DNA of 64,000 bases from assembly GCA_949292425.1 (NCBI GenBank), contig CASEZK010000057.1, positions 1-64,000 on the forward strand, read 5' to 3'. The stretch is from an uncultured Oscillospiraceae bacterium (GTDB lineage: Bacteria > Bacillota > Clostridia > Oscillospirales > Acutalibacteraceae). Made by a program: the position numbers and the translations under genes. Below the pieces are notes generated by a model that saw only the letters and a list, made by a program, of their open reading frames with translations, made no database searches and was not told the origin of the DNA. Position 1 is the first letter of the stretch; the number at the start of each line of letters is the position of its first letter. Positions 8,845 through 18,699 of this stretch are shown one piece after another.

Positions 8845-11800
8845 GTGTTATTGAAGTCCCTTGAGATACAAGGTTTTAAAACTTTTCCGGAAAAAACACT
8901 GTTGAATTTTAATAGTGGCATAACAACAGTGGTAGGGCCAAATGGTAGCGGAAAAAGTAACATAAGTGATGCGATTAGATGGGTGCTGGGTGAGCAATCT
9001 TCTAAAGCTTTGAGATGTTCAAAAATGGAAGATATTATTTTCAACGGCACGCCTAATAAAAAACCGAAAGGCTTTGCTGAAGTCACTTTAACGCTCGATA
9101 ATAGAGATAGAAAGCTTCCTTATGATGACGAAGTTGCCATTACTAGGAGGTTTTATCGTTCTGGCGAAAGTGAATATCTTATCAATAAAAACAGCGTTAG
9201 AATGAAAGATATACATGAGCTGTTTATGAATACGGGCTTAGGAAAAGATGGGTATTCGATAATAGGTCAAGGGAAAATAGATAGCATAGTTGCCTCGAAA
9301 AGTGAAGATAGAAGAGAAATCTTTGAAGAAGCAGCTGGAATTTCTAAATATAGATATAGAAAAAATGAAGCAGAAAAAAAACTAGAAAAAGCAGAAGAAA
9401 ATTTAGTTAGACTTACAGATATTTTAAGCGAAATAGAAGCTAGAATTGGGCCATTGTTAGAACAGTCTGAAAAAGCTAAAAAATTTATAGAACTTTCAGA
9501 AGAACATAAAAAATTACAGATAGGCTTATGGCTTTTTGAGCTTGAAAACTCAAATGTTTTGCTGAAAAAGGAAGATGAAAAACTTAACCTTGCAAAGGAA
9601 CAGTATAGCGAGCTAGAATTGGCTATAGATAAAATAGTAACAGATTCAGAATCCATTTTACAAAAGAGCAGGGATTATACTTTAAAAATAGATGAAACTC
9701 GAAGGGAAATATCCCAGAGTGAGGAGATGTCGATTAGAAAATCCGGTGAAATTTCTGTTTTGGAAAATAATATTTTACATAATGAAGAGCGAATAAAAAG
9801 AATAAAAATCGACATCGAAAATTTATCAAAATCCTTTGATGAAATGCTTGTAGATTATAACAATTATTCTGAAAAAGAAAAACTGTTGCGTGAAAGTTTA
9901 ACCTCAAAAGAGCAAACTTTAAATGAGTTTAGCTACAAGGAAAAGTTCGTCAGCGAAAAAGAGCAGGGCTTATCAAATGAACTGGACAAGTTGCAGATTA
10001 ACTTAAAAGAAATAAATGATGAGATTTCTAAGACACAAGTTGTGGTGATGACGTCCGAGGAAGCAATAAGTGAATGTCAGAACAAAATATTAAGTTTTGA
10101 GGAAAAGTTTCAAGAAAATGAAAGCTTAAAGCAAAATTTTGAAGATGAAATAAAAGAACTGAAAAAGGCCAAAAAAGAAATAGAAGATGATTTGTCTGAA
10201 AAGAAAAAGCAAATAGAATTAAAACATTCCAATTTAGTAAAAATTAGTACAGAACTAGAAAAAGAAAAAATAAATTTAAACGAGCTGAAATTGAATTATG
10301 AAGGACAGATTAGGAAAGCTAATTTACTTGAAAGCTTAGAAAACAGCTTAGAGGGATTTGCCAGCAGTGTGAAGTTTATAGTAAAAGCTGGACAAAAAGG
10401 AGAACTTGAGGGTATTTGTGGAGCTGTTTCAAGACTTATAAAATCTCCAAAAGAATATTCTGTAGCTATTGAGACTGCCCTTGCTTCGTATATGCAAAAC
10501 ATCGTAGTCGATACGCAGGAACAAGCAAAGTGTGCCATTAGCCTATTGAAAGAAAAGAAAATAGGAAGAACCACATTTTTGCCAGTATCTGTAATAAAAG
10601 GACAAGAGATACAGGACAAAAACTTTTTATCGTATAATGGATATATTGGTCTAGCAAGTAAGCTCTGCGCCTGTGAAGAAAAATACAAAAACATACTGCA
10701 TTATATATTGGGCAGGATTTTAGTGGTAGATAATATTGACAACGCATCTGCTATTGCCAAAAATTTATCTTATAAATTTAAGATAGTGACGCTTGATGGC
10801 CAGGTTATAAACGCGGGTGGCTCCTTGACAGGAGGCGCAAAAGTAAAAAATGCGGGGATTTTGAATAGAGTAAAAGATATAGAAGAAGCTAAAAAAAACG
10901 CTGCGAACTTGGCAGAGCAAGTAGAAAAAAGTAAATTTCGCTTAAAAGAACTGTTTGAGCTGGAAAGAAATAATAAAGAGGATTATGAAAAGCTTAAAGA
11001 AAATTTTGAGGCGAAAAAGCAAGAAAAAATTAAATTTGAAATCAATTTAGAGAAAGCAAATTTAAAGCTAAAAAATGTGTTTACTGAAAATTTAAATGCT
11101 AAACAAGAAAAAATAAATTTGCAAGGAAAACTTAATGCATTGGAAAATAAGAAACGAGAATCGCAGGCTTATCTTGATGAATTGAAAGAAAAAGTTGAAT
11201 CTTGGGAAAAATCAAAGGAGCAACTTCATGGCGAAAAAGAAGTTTTGAACCAAGAAAAAGATGCCCATAAGCAAAATCTGTATGAGCTAAATTTAGAAAT
11301 ATTTTCGATAAAAAAAGACATTGAGCAACTGGAAAATAATAAGGTCAATATTGAGGATAGGAGAGCTTTTAGCAGAGGAAAAATAAATGAATATAAAAAT
11401 GAGATAAGCACATTAACTCTTGAAAACCAAGAAATAAATGACAGTATTAGATCCGTCAAAGGTGAAATATCTGATCTTAAAAAATCGATAGAAAAATTAA
11501 AGTTGAATGTAACATCGCTTAGTGAAGAGAAAATGGAGTTTGAAAAGCAAATTACTTTCTTGAGAAATAACGAAAGAGAGAGGAACGCTCAAAAGGAAAA
11601 AATATCGCTTGAAATTGCGAAGCTTCAAGATAGGAAAGATTCTGTACAGTCGAACTACGACACCATAATAAGTAAACTGTGGGATGAATATGAATTGACG
11701 AGAAGAGAAGCACTTTCCTTGTTTTCAAAGACTGAGCCGGACCAAAAATCAGTTAAACGCTTAAACGAGCTGAAATCCAAGATTAGAAATCTTGGTACTG

Positions 11801-12411
11801 TAAATGTAGCAGCGATAGAGGAATATAAAGATGTTTCCGAAAGATATAACTTTTTAAAAGAACAAATTAACGATATAGAAAAATCGAAAAAGGAACTTCA
11901 TAAATTAATAGTTAGTTTGACTGAACAAATGAAAGATTTATTTTCTGAAAAATTTAAAGAAATAAATAAAAACTTTGACTTGGTATTTAAAGACCTGTTC
12001 TCAGGAGGGTCGGCGGAACTTATAATAACAGCTCCCGAAGACATTTTAAGTTCCGGGATAGATATAAAAGTTAAGCCTCCAGGAAAGTTATTGACGCATT
12101 TAGAGCTGCTTTCTGGCGGAGAAAAAGCATTTGTATCTATTGCACTTTACTTTGCAATAATGAAAGTGAATCCAGCTCCATTTTGCGTTTTAGATGAAAT
12201 TGAAGCAGCCCTTGATGAAGCAAATGTAAATAGATTCGCTTCGTACCTTCGAAAGATGAACGACAAAACGCAGTTTATTGCTATAAGCCACAGGAGAGGT
12301 ACAATGGAGGAAGCCGATGTGCTGTACGGAGTAACCATGCAAGAAGAAGGAATATCTAGGCTGCTGGAGCTTCAAGTTTCTCAAATCGGTAAAAATTTCA
12401 TGAAAGAGTAA
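8845..12411 (+). CDS. smc: Chromosome partition protein SMC
   Basis: ATP-driven condensin subunit that organises and separates the chromosome, working with ScpA and ScpB (not in this window). The N-terminal head has Walker A GPNGSGKSNISDAIRW at residues 31-46. Long coiled coils flank a hinge at roughly residues 505-640. The C-terminal head carries the ABC signature LLSGGEKAF near residue 1090 and Walker B FCVLDEIEAALDEANV. The frame is open from a TTG at 8827, but the GTG at 8845 gives the canonical start MLLKSLEIQGFKTFP and has a weak GGGTG site upstream. 1188 aa is full length. ftsY follows 15 bp later. Confidence 0.95.
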   Translation: MLLKSLEIQGFKTFPEKTLLNFNSGITTVVGPNGSGKSNISDAIRWVLGEQSSKALRCSKMEDIIFNGTPNKKPKGFAEVTLTLDNRDRKLPYDDEVAITRRFYRSGESEYLINKNSVRMKDIHELFMNTGLGKDGYSIIGQGKIDSIVASKSEDRREIFEEAAGISKYRYRKNEAEKKLEKAEENLVRLTDILSEIEARIGPLLEQSEKAKKFIELSEEHKKLQIGLWLFELENSNVLLKKEDEKLNLAKEQYSELELAIDKIVTDSESILQKSRDYTLKIDETRREISQSEEMSIRKSGEISVLENNILHNEERIKRIKIDIENLSKSFDEMLVDYNNYSEKEKLLRESLTSKEQTLNEFSYKEKFVSEKEQGLSNELDKLQINLKEINDEISKTQVVVMTSEEAISECQNKILSFEEKFQENESLKQNFEDEIKELKKAKKEIEDDLSEKKKQIELKHSNLVKISTELEKEKINLNELKLNYEGQIRKANLLESLENSLEGFASSVKFIVKAGQKGELEGICGAVSRLIKSPKEYSVAIETALASYMQNIVVDTQEQAKCAISLLKEKKIGRTTFLPVSVIKGQEIQDKNFLSYNGYIGLASKLCACEEKYKNILHYILGRILVVDNIDNASAIAKNLSYKFKIVTLDGQVINAGGSLTGGAKVKNAGILNRVKDIEEAKKNAANLAEQVEKSKFRLKELFELERNNKEDYEKLKENFEAKKQEKIKFEINLEKANLKLKNVFTENLNAKQEKINLQGKLNALENKKRESQAYLDELKEKVESWEKSKEQLHGEKEVLNQEKDAHKQNLYELNLEIFSIKKDIEQLENNKVNIEDRRAFSRGKINEYKNEISTLTLENQEINDSIRSVKGEISDLKKSIEKLKLNVTSLSEEKMEFEKQITFLRNNERERNAQKEKISLEIAKLQDRKDSVQSNYDTIISKLWDEYELTRREALSLFSKTEPDQKSVKRLNELKSKIRNLGTVNVAAIEEYKDVSERYNFLKEQINDIEKSKKELHKLIVSLTEQMKDLFSEKFKEINKNFDLVFKDLFSGGSAELIITAPEDILSSGIDIKVKPPGKLLTHLELLSGGEKAFVSIALYFAIMKVNPAPFCVLDEIEAALDEANVNRFASYLRKMNDKTQFIAISHRRGTMEEADVLYGVTMQEEGISRLLELQVSQIGKNFMKE

Positions 12412-12426
12412 AAGGAGAAAGTTAAG

Positions 12427-13335
12427 ATGGGATTATTCAATAAAATAAAATCAGGACTTCAAAAAACAAGAACTAGCGTATTTTCTAAGGTTGATTCACT
12501 ATTTACAATGGGAACGAAAATAGACGAAGATCTTTTCGAAGAACTCCTGGAAATTTTAGTAACAGGAGATGTAGGTATACACACCGCGGAAAGAATTTGT
12601 GAAAGCTTGAGGGAAAAAGTTAAGAAAAATTCTGCTAAAGACCCAGATGAAGTAAAAAGAATATTAAAAGAAATTTTGATAGATACTTTGTCTATGGATG
12701 CAAAATTGAATATTGAGAGTAAACCTTCATTAATATTGGTTGTAGGGGTCAATGGAGTGGGAAAGACTACAACAATAGGGAAATTGGCCGCGAACTTAAA
12801 AAATAATAATATGAAGGTTATTTTAGGTGCAGCAGATACTTTTAGAGCAGCCGCAATTGAGCAGATTCAAATTTGGGCAGATAAAGCAAATGTAGATATT
12901 GTGAGGCAAGAGGAAGGCTCAGATCCGGCCGCGGTGGTCTTTGATACCATTTCTGCTGCTAAAAAAAGAAATACAGATGTGATCATTTGCGATACAGCCG
13001 GGAGACTGCATAATAAGAAAAACCTTATGGATGAACTTTCTAAAATAAACAGGATTGTGAATAGAGAGCTTCCGGAAAGTTCTAAAGAGGTTTTGCTGGT
13101 ACTAGACGCTACAACCGGTCAAAATGCAATAAATCAAGCAAAAGAATTTAAAAAGGCAACAGATATTACTGGGATAATCTTGACAAAACTTGATGGGACT
13201 GCCAAAGGCGGAATGATTTTTTCCATAATGGAAGAATTGAAAGTACCAGTAAAATATATAGGCGTAGGAGAACGAATAGAAGATTTACAGCCTTTTGATG
13301 CAGAAAATTTTGTAAATGCACTTTTTGAAAATTAA
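12427..13335 (+). CDS. ftsY: Signal recognition particle receptor FtsY
   Basis: GTPase that docks the SRP-ribosome complex at the membrane for co-translational insertion. The NG domain is complete: VVGVNGVGKTTTIGKLA (G1), ADTFRAAAIEQ (insertion box), DTAGRLHNKKNLMDEL (G3) and TKLDGTAKGG (G4). The acidic A domain found in Proteobacteria is absent, as is usual in Firmicutes, so the protein is only 302 aa. AGGAG precedes the ATG. It lies directly behind smc, a conserved pairing. Confidence 0.97.
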   Translation: MGLFNKIKSGLQKTRTSVFSKVDSLFTMGTKIDEDLFEELLEILVTGDVGIHTAERICESLREKVKKNSAKDPDEVKRILKEILIDTLSMDAKLNIESKPSLILVVGVNGVGKTTTIGKLAANLKNNNMKVILGAADTFRAAAIEQIQIWADKANVDIVRQEEGSDPAAVVFDTISAAKKRNTDVIICDTAGRLHNKKNLMDELSKINRIVNRELPESSKEVLLVLDATTGQNAINQAKEFKKATDITGIILTKLDGTAKGGMIFSIMEELKVPVKYIGVGERIEDLQPFDAENFVNALFEN

Positions 13336-13379
13336 AACTGTAAAGAGTTAAAACAACTGTAAAAATAAAGGAGAAAGAA

Positions 13380-13691
13380 ATGTTAACAAGTAAACAAAGA
13401 GCGTATTTAAGAGCTTTAGCAAGTAACATGGAAACGATTTTAATAATAGGAAAAGACAAAGTTACGCATGAAGTGCAAGCTCAAGCGAGAGATGCATTGA
13501 CGGCAAGGGAACTCATTAAATGTAAAATTTTAGAAACAGCAGGAATAAGTACAAATGAGGTTGCTGCAAATATAGCCGAAAGTACACGTGCAGAAGTTGT
13601 ACAAGTTATTGGGAATAAGTTTGTACTTTATAAAAGAAACGAAAAGAACACTAAAATTACTTTACCGAAGGCCAAAAAGGTGATAAAATAA
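13380..13691 (+). CDS. yhbY: YhbY-family RNA-binding (CRM domain) protein
   Basis: Small single-domain RNA-binding protein thought to act in assembly of the large ribosomal subunit. Nearly the whole 103 aa match the CRM fold: LTSKQRAYLRALASNM, then IGKDKVTHEV, ARELIKCKILETAG and VVQVIGNKFVLYKR. AAAGGAGAAAG precedes the ATG. In many Firmicutes yhbY is followed by nadD, yqeK and rsfS; here yqeK follows directly, and nadD and rsfS are not present at this spot. Confidence 0.92.
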   Translation: MLTSKQRAYLRALASNMETILIIGKDKVTHEVQAQARDALTARELIKCKILETAGISTNEVAANIAESTRAEVVQVIGNKFVLYKRNEKNTKITLPKAKKVIK

Positions 13692-13725
13692 TGGTTTAAT
13701 GCAGCAAAAAGGGAGGCTGAACGTT

Positions 13726-14304
13726 TTGCTGAATTATGAAAACATTGTAAAAGAAAAAATGAGTAAAAAGCGATTTATTCACTCGCTAAATGTATCAAAG
13801 GTTGCGAAAAAGCTTGCACAAGCTTACGGGGCGGATGAAAAAAAAGCAGAAATAGCAGGATTACTACATGACATTACAAAAGAGATGCCAGAAGATGAAC
13901 AGTTAAAGCTTTTTGAAAGTGAAGGCATAATTCTAGATGACGTAGAACGCAGCACTAATAAGTTGTGGCATTCTATATCTGGGACAATTTATGTAAAAAA
14001 ATACTTAAATATACAAGATGCTGATATATTAAACGCAATAAGGTACCATACAACCGCAAGGAACAATATGTCACTTCTTGAGAAAATAATATTTATGTCA
14101 GACTTTATCTCAGAAGACAGACAGTATGACAATGTTGAGTATATGCGTTCTTTAGCGTTTGAAAATTTAGATAAAGCCGTTATTTATGGCTTAAAAATTC
14201 AAATGGAGTTTTTGTTTGAACAGAATAAACCCATTGCCGTTAACATGCTTAAAGCTTATAATGACATAATTTTAAAGATGAGAAAAAGCGAGGGACCTGT
14301 ATGA
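13726..14304 (+). CDS. yqeK: YqeK-type HD-domain diadenosine tetraphosphatase
   Basis: HD-superfamily hydrolase; the YqeK family cleaves Ap4A symmetrically to two ADP, which limits alarmone build-up. Metal-binding residues are seen as [12 protein letters not shown] (first His), [11 protein letters not shown] (the HD pair) and [10 protein letters not shown] followed by [12 protein letters not shown] and [12 protein letters not shown]. The open frame begins at ATG 13699, but GGGAGG (13711-13716) lies inside that extension and points to the TTG 13726, giving [17 protein letters not shown], the usual YqeK start. The 3' end overlaps leuS by four bases (ATGA). Confidence 0.88.
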   Translation: MLNYENIVKEKMSKKRFIHSLNVSKVAKKLAQAYGADEKKAEIAGLLHDITKEMPEDEQLKLFESEGIILDDVERSTNKLWHSISGTIYVKKYLNIQDADILNAIRYHTTARNNMSLLEKIIFMSDFISEDRQYDNVEYMRSLAFENLDKAVIYGLKIQMEFLFEQNKPIAVNMLKAYNDIILKMRKSEGPV

Positions 14305-16706
14305 AATATAATAGCAAAAATATAGAGAAAAAATGGCAAAAAATATGGAAAGAAAAAAAAGTTTTTGCTGCAGAAAATAATAGCGATAAGCCTAAATATT
14401 ATGCGCTCATAGAGTTTCCTTATCCATCAGGCAAGGGGCTACATGTAGGACATCCAAGACCTTATACTGCATTAGATGTAGTTTCGAGAAAACGCCGAAT
14501 GCAAGGTTTTAATGTATTGTACCCCATTGGTTGGGATGCTTTTGGACTGCCGACTGAAAATTACGCGATTAAAAACCATATACATCCAAGAGTAGTTACG
14601 GAACAAAACATAGAGCATTTTAAAAATCAGGTGAAATCTTTAGGTATTTCTTTCGATTGGGACAGGGAAATAGATACCACAAATCCTGCGTATTATAAGT
14701 GGACACAATGGATATTTTTACAACTTTTGAAAAGAGGACTTGCTTATAAAAGTAAAATGGCGGTTAACTTTTGTACGTCTTGTAAGTGTGTTTTGGCAAA
14801 CGAAGAAGTAGTCGACGGAGTGTGCGAACGTTGTGGCAGTGAAGTTGTGTATAAGGTTAAGTCGCAATGGATGCTGAAAATAACAGAGTACGCTCAAAGA
14901 TTGATAGATGATTTGGAACTGGTGGATTATCCTGAAAGGGTGAAAGCGCAGCAAAAAAACTGGATAGGAAGATCTGAAGGAGCTCAAATTAGCTTTGGCA
15001 CCAGTGCTAGAGACAACATAGACGTTTTCACCACAAGACCTGATACTATATTTGGTGTTACTTATATGGTTATATCGCCGGAACATCCTATTTTGTCAAA
15101 ATGGAATGACTTAATAAAAAATAATGATGAGGTTTCTGCGTACGTGGAGGAAGCGTCGAAAAAATCTGAGTTTGAAAGAGCACAGCTTTCTAAAGAAAAA
15201 ACAGGTGTGAAACTTGATGGTGTTAAAGCTATAAATCCTGTCTCACTTAAAGAAATACCGATATTTGTTTCGGACTATGTGCTAATGAGCTATGGGACAG
15301 GTGCTATCATGGCAGTTCCGGCACACGATGATAGAGATTATGATTTTGCTAAAAGATTTAACTTACCAATAACTGCTGTTATAGATGGCGGAGACGTTTC
15401 AAAATGTGCCTTTACGGACTGTAAATCTGGTAGAATGATAAATTCAAACTTCCTGAATGGAATGAGCGTAGAAGATGCCAAAAGTAAAATTTTAAGCTAT
15501 CTTGAAGAGAAAAGTATAGGATACAGAAAAGTCAACTATAAGCTAAGAGATTGGGTTTTTTCTAGACAAAGGTATTGGGGTGAACCTATCCCAGTCGTTT
15601 ATTGCAAAAAATGCGGTTATGTGCCGATCCCAGAAAGCGAGTTGCCATTGGAGTTACCGGAAGTGGACTCTTACGAACCGTCTGATACTGGTGAATCGCC
15701 GCTTTCAAATATAGAATCTTTTGTAAATACTACGTGTCCCGTATGCGGTCACGCAGCCAAAAGAGAAACAGACACTATGCCGCAATGGGCAGGATCTTCG
15801 TGGTACTATTTAAGGTACATGGACCCTCATAACGATGAAGAACTAATTGGCAAAAAAGCTCTTGACTATTGGAAAAACGTAGATTGGTATAACGGTGGAA
15901 TGGAACATACGACATTGCACTTACTTTATAGTAGGTTTTGGCATAAATTTCTTTATGATGTTGGCCTTGTGAAGACTAAAGAACCATATAAAAAGCGTAC
16001 CAGTCACGGAATGATACTTGGAGAAAATGGCGAAAAAATGAGCAAGTCTCGCGGAAACGTTGTGAACCCGGACGACATTGTGAATGAATATGGAGCAGAT
16101 ACTTTGCGCCTTTATGAGATGTTTATCGGTGACTTTGAAAAATCAGCACCTTGGAGTACTTCTGGTATAAAAGGGTGCAGAAGGTTTATTGATAGGTACT
16201 GGAATTTGCAAGATATATTGGTGGATGGCAAACTAAGAAAAAAGCTTGAAGCAAGTTTTCACAAAACTATAAAAAAAGTTAGTTACGATATAGAAAATTT
16301 AAAATTTAATACTGCTATTGCAACGTTGATGTCTTTAATAAATGAAATTTATGATACCGGGAATGTTACAAAAGAAGAGCTTAAGATTTTTACAATACTC
16401 TTAAACCCATTTGCCCCGCATGTAACTGAGGAAATATTTGAGATCCAAAATTTAGGCACCGGCATGGTATGTGAGCAAGCCTGGCCAAAGTTTGACGAGA
16501 GCAAGTGTGTGCAAAGTACAGTCGAAATAGCTATACAAGTTAACGGCAAAATAAAAGCAAAATTGATTGTACCTAAAAATATATCAAAAGATGAAATTAT
16601 TAACCTCACCAAAAACGATGAAAAGATTGCTCCCTTGTTGAAAGACAAAAACATTTTAAAAGAAATTTATGTGGAAAGTAAACTTGTAAATATAGTTGCT
16701 AAATAG
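14301..16706 (+). CDS. leuS: Leucyl-tRNA synthetase
   Basis: Charges tRNA-Leu. Class I motifs: [12 protein letters not shown] (HIGH region) near the N-terminus and [17 protein letters not shown] (KMSKS) in the C-terminal half. The CP1 editing domain contains [20 protein letters not shown] and the [15 protein letters not shown] block. Two zinc-like cysteine clusters occur, [21 protein letters not shown] and CKKCGYVP with CPVC. 801 aa is normal length. Start ATG overlaps the yqeK stop. No T-box leader is possible because it is in mid-operon. No convincing terminator hairpin follows. Confidence 0.97.
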   Translation: MKYNSKNIEKKWQKIWKEKKVFAAENNSDKPKYYALIEFPYPSGKGLHVGHPRPYTALDVVSRKRRMQGFNVLYPIGWDAFGLPTENYAIKNHIHPRVVTEQNIEHFKNQVKSLGISFDWDREIDTTNPAYYKWTQWIFLQLLKRGLAYKSKMAVNFCTSCKCVLANEEVVDGVCERCGSEVVYKVKSQWMLKITEYAQRLIDDLELVDYPERVKAQQKNWIGRSEGAQISFGTSARDNIDVFTTRPDTIFGVTYMVISPEHPILSKWNDLIKNNDEVSAYVEEASKKSEFERAQLSKEKTGVKLDGVKAINPVSLKEIPIFVSDYVLMSYGTGAIMAVPAHDDRDYDFAKRFNLPITAVIDGGDVSKCAFTDCKSGRMINSNFLNGMSVEDAKSKILSYLEEKSIGYRKVNYKLRDWVFSRQRYWGEPIPVVYCKKCGYVPIPESELPLELPEVDSYEPSDTGESPLSNIESFVNTTCPVCGHAAKRETDTMPQWAGSSWYYLRYMDPHNDEELIGKKALDYWKNVDWYNGGMEHTTLHLLYSRFWHKFLYDVGLVKTKEPYKKRTSHGMILGENGEKMSKSRGNVVNPDDIVNEYGADTLRLYEMFIGDFEKSAPWSTSGIKGCRRFIDRYWNLQDILVDGKLRKKLEASFHKTIKKVSYDIENLKFNTAIATLMSLINEIYDTGNVTKEELKIFTILLNPFAPHVTEEIFEIQNLGTGMVCEQAWPKFDESKCVQSTVEIAIQVNGKIKAKLIVPKNISKDEIINLTKNDEKIAPLLKDKNILKEIYVESKLVNIVAK

Positions 16707-16775
16707 TAAAATAAAATTTGTTTTTGTAGATTTTATAGAAAAAACGAATAGATAAACTTTTAAAATGAAATATGG

Positions 16776-16803
16776 TTGTAATTTCACTTTTTTTGTTTAT
16801 AAT
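16776..16803 (+). promoter_or_regulatory. Promoter for the DUF1858 gene
   Basis: TTGTAA (776-781) and TATAAT (798-803) with a 16-bp spacer, about 33 bp before the ribosome site AGGAGG at 16822-16827. Confidence 0.5.
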
Positions 16804-16835
16804 TAATTGTAGATGTAAATAAGGAGGAAGTAAAA

Positions 16836-17039
16836 TTGATGACAATAAATAAGGATACAATAATAGGCGATATACTCGATGAGGACCCTACCACCGCAAC
16901 TTATTTTTTAGAGATGGGAATGCATTGTTTAGGCTGTCCTTCTTCAAGAGGAGAAAGCATTGAACAAGCCTGTGCTGTTCACGGGGTAGACTGCGAAGTT
17001 CTAGTTGAGAGATTGAAAAATCATATAGGGCAACTTTAA
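16836..17039 (+). CDS. DUF1858-type small cysteine protein
   Basis: A 67-residue cytosolic protein resembling the DUF1858 family, the same fold as the N-terminal domain of the iron-sulfur repair protein ScdA and often found with hybrid-cluster proteins. The family core is seen: TIIGDILDEDPTTATYFLEM then GMHCLGCPSSRGESIEQAC, with the CxxC pair. A role in sensing or handling redox or iron-sulfur chemistry is inferred, not shown. Start choice: the strong AGGAGG is eight bases from a TTG (16836) and eleven from the next codon, ATG (16839); either could be used. It has its own promoter and terminator, so it is a one-gene transcript. Confidence 0.8.
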   Translation: MMTINKDTIIGDILDEDPTTATYFLEMGMHCLGCPSSRGESIEQACAVHGVDCEVLVERLKNHIGQL

Positions 17040-17045
17040 AAAATA

Positions 17046-17073
17046 GCCGCCAAGTTTTTCTAGGCGGCATTTT
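17046..17073 (+). terminator. Rho-independent terminator after the DUF1858 gene
   Basis: GCCGCC (17046-17051) pairs with GGCGGC (17063-17068), followed by ATTTT. It ends the short upstream transcript before trmK. Confidence 0.7.
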
Positions 17074-17099
17074 AAATGTTAAAGTGAGGGGACGTGACA

Positions 17100-17816
17100 G
17101 TGAAACCATACCGTTTTTTTTCTTTAGATGAAAGATTGGCTTGCTGTGGAAAATTTGTAAGAAAAAATGCAAAAGTGGTAGATGTAGGGACAGATCATGC
17201 ATATTTGCCAATTTACCTCGTAAAAACCAGAGTAATTACTCAAGCTATAGCTTTAGATTTGAAGGAAGGTCCCCTTGCAAATGCGGAAAAAAACATAAAC
17301 AGATATGGACTGGCTGAACATATAAAAACAGTACTGTCAAACGGGCTTGAGAATGTTTCCGAAACTGAAGCTGATGACATTATTATGTCTGGTATGGGCG
17401 GAGAAGTTATAATTGATATAATAAAAAATGCAAAATGGTTGAAAAATGTAGATAAAAGGTTGATATTGCAGCCAATGAGCGAAGATGAAAAATTACGTGA
17501 ATTCTTAAAGGATAATATGTTTTTCATTGAACGCGAAGAGGCTGTGATATCTAAAAATAAAGTTTATACAGTTATGAGCGTAAAATATGTAGTGAAAAAA
17601 TTCAATGTGCCAAAATTATATACACATATTGGACAGCTGAAAGCGGACTCTTCTCTGGAAACTGCAACTTATATACAGAAAAAAATAAAAAGCCTAGAAA
17701 AAAGAGCCATAGGTTTAAAAGCACTAAACAAAACTTTGGAGTATGTAGATATATGTAAAATAATAGAGGAATTGAAAAGATTAATCGAAAGGAATAAATT
17801 GCATGATTACAGTTAA
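17100..17816 (+). CDS. trmK: tRNA (adenine-22-N1)-methyltransferase TrmK
   Basis: SAM-dependent methyltransferase making m1A22 in tRNAs. The SAM-binding start VVDVGTDHAYLPIYL and the catalytic-site region DIIMSGMGGEVIIDII followed by LILQPMSEDEKLREFL are characteristic of the TrmK/YqfN family. The C-terminal tail (from about residue 170) is a helical coiled-coil hairpin, as in known members. GAGGGGA at 17086-17092 makes the GTG at 17100 a better start than the in-frame GTG at 17094. It overlaps the following Nif3-like gene by 14 bp, the standard trmK-nif3 pairing of Firmicutes. Confidence 0.93.
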   Translation: MKPYRFFSLDERLACCGKFVRKNAKVVDVGTDHAYLPIYLVKTRVITQAIALDLKEGPLANAEKNINRYGLAEHIKTVLSNGLENVSETEADDIIMSGMGGEVIIDIIKNAKWLKNVDKRLILQPMSEDEKLREFLKDNMFFIEREEAVISKNKVYTVMSVKYVVKKFNVPKLYTHIGQLKADSSLETATYIQKKIKSLEKRAIGLKALNKTLEYVDICKIIEELKRLIERNKLHDYS

Positions 17817-18582
17817 CGACGTATATGTTTTTTTAAATGAAATCGCGCCGTTTGAGTATAGTTTTAGCTTCGATAATGTGGGTATTTTAGTTGGAAATAA
17901 AATCGCAAAAGTAGATAAAGTCTTGCTCAGTTTGGATTTAACAAGTGAAGTACTGGAAGAAGCTAATCAATTGGGTGTACATTTGGTTGTCACACATCAC
18001 CCGGTTATATTTGATCCGGTAAAAAGTATACTGTCTGATGACTTGCTGTATAGGGCGGTAAAGTCAAATATAAGTGTTATTTCGGCTCATACTAACCTAG
18101 ACATAGCTGAAAATGGTGTCAATTTCCATTTAGCTAGAGCTTTAGGTATAAAAGAAACAAAGGCACTGTCGGAAGTTAACTTTGATGGTAAAAAGTTGCC
18201 ATTTGGAGTTGTTGGAAGCTTAGATAAGGAATATTCATGCAGGGAATTTGCACAGCTAGTAAAAAGAAGCTTAAATTGCGATGGAGTAAGATATTTGGCC
18301 TTATGCGATAAAAAAATAAAAAAGGTGGCTGTAGGGTCAGGTGCTTGTGGAGAACTTGTGTTTGAGGCAAAAAAAATGGACGCAGATGTTTTCGTTACGG
18401 GAGAAATAAAACATCATGAGTTATTATTCGCCAAAGACAATAGCCTTTGTGTAGTGGATGTAGGTCATTATAAGTCGGAAAATGTGGTTATTGAGCCGCT
18501 CGCATTGATGCTTCACCGCAAGTTTGGTAACGTAATGTTTTTTACTTCAACTGTTGATATAGATAGCATGAGATATTTGTAA
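17803..18582 (+). CDS. Nif3-like dinuclear metal centre protein (YqfO type)
   Basis: Member of the Nif3/YqfO family, ring-forming hexamers with a two-metal centre. Databases often label it GTP cyclohydrolase 1 type 2 homologue, but its physiological reaction is unsettled. Metal-binding residues are visible in LVVTHHPVIFDP near the N-terminus, in ISAHTNLDIAENGVN, and in VTGEIKHHELLFA plus VDVGHYKSEN at the C-terminus. At 259 aa it lacks the inserted PII-like domain found in longer Firmicute versions. The ATG lies inside the end of trmK. Confidence 0.9.
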   Translation: MITVNDVYVFLNEIAPFEYSFSFDNVGILVGNKIAKVDKVLLSLDLTSEVLEEANQLGVHLVVTHHPVIFDPVKSILSDDLLYRAVKSNISVISAHTNLDIAENGVNFHLARALGIKETKALSEVNFDGKKLPFGVVGSLDKEYSCREFAQLVKRSLNCDGVRYLALCDKKIKKVAVGSGACGELVFEAKKMDADVFVTGEIKHHELLFAKDNSLCVVDVGHYKSENVVIEPLALMLHRKFGNVMFFTSTVDIDSMRYL

Positions 18583-18589
18583 GTGTGTT

Positions 18590-18635
18590 TGAGCGCGCAT
18601 CCCTTTTATTGGGATGCGCCGTTATGCAAAGCTCA
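18590..18635 (+). other. Strong GC-rich hairpin between the Nif3-like gene and rqcH
   Basis: GCGCATCCC (18595-18603) pairs perfectly with GGGATGCGC (18611-18619) around a 7-nt loop. TGAGC (18590-18594), directly outside, can also pair with GCTCA (18631-18635). There is no T-tract after it, so it is not a standard terminator. It may be a processed or stabilising element, or a small structured RNA; I cannot assign it. Confidence 0.5.
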
Positions 18636-18699
18636 GTGTGTGTTGTAAGCTATATAGCTGCTCTAATTAGCGATACGATTGAAGTGGGAGGAAAGTAAA

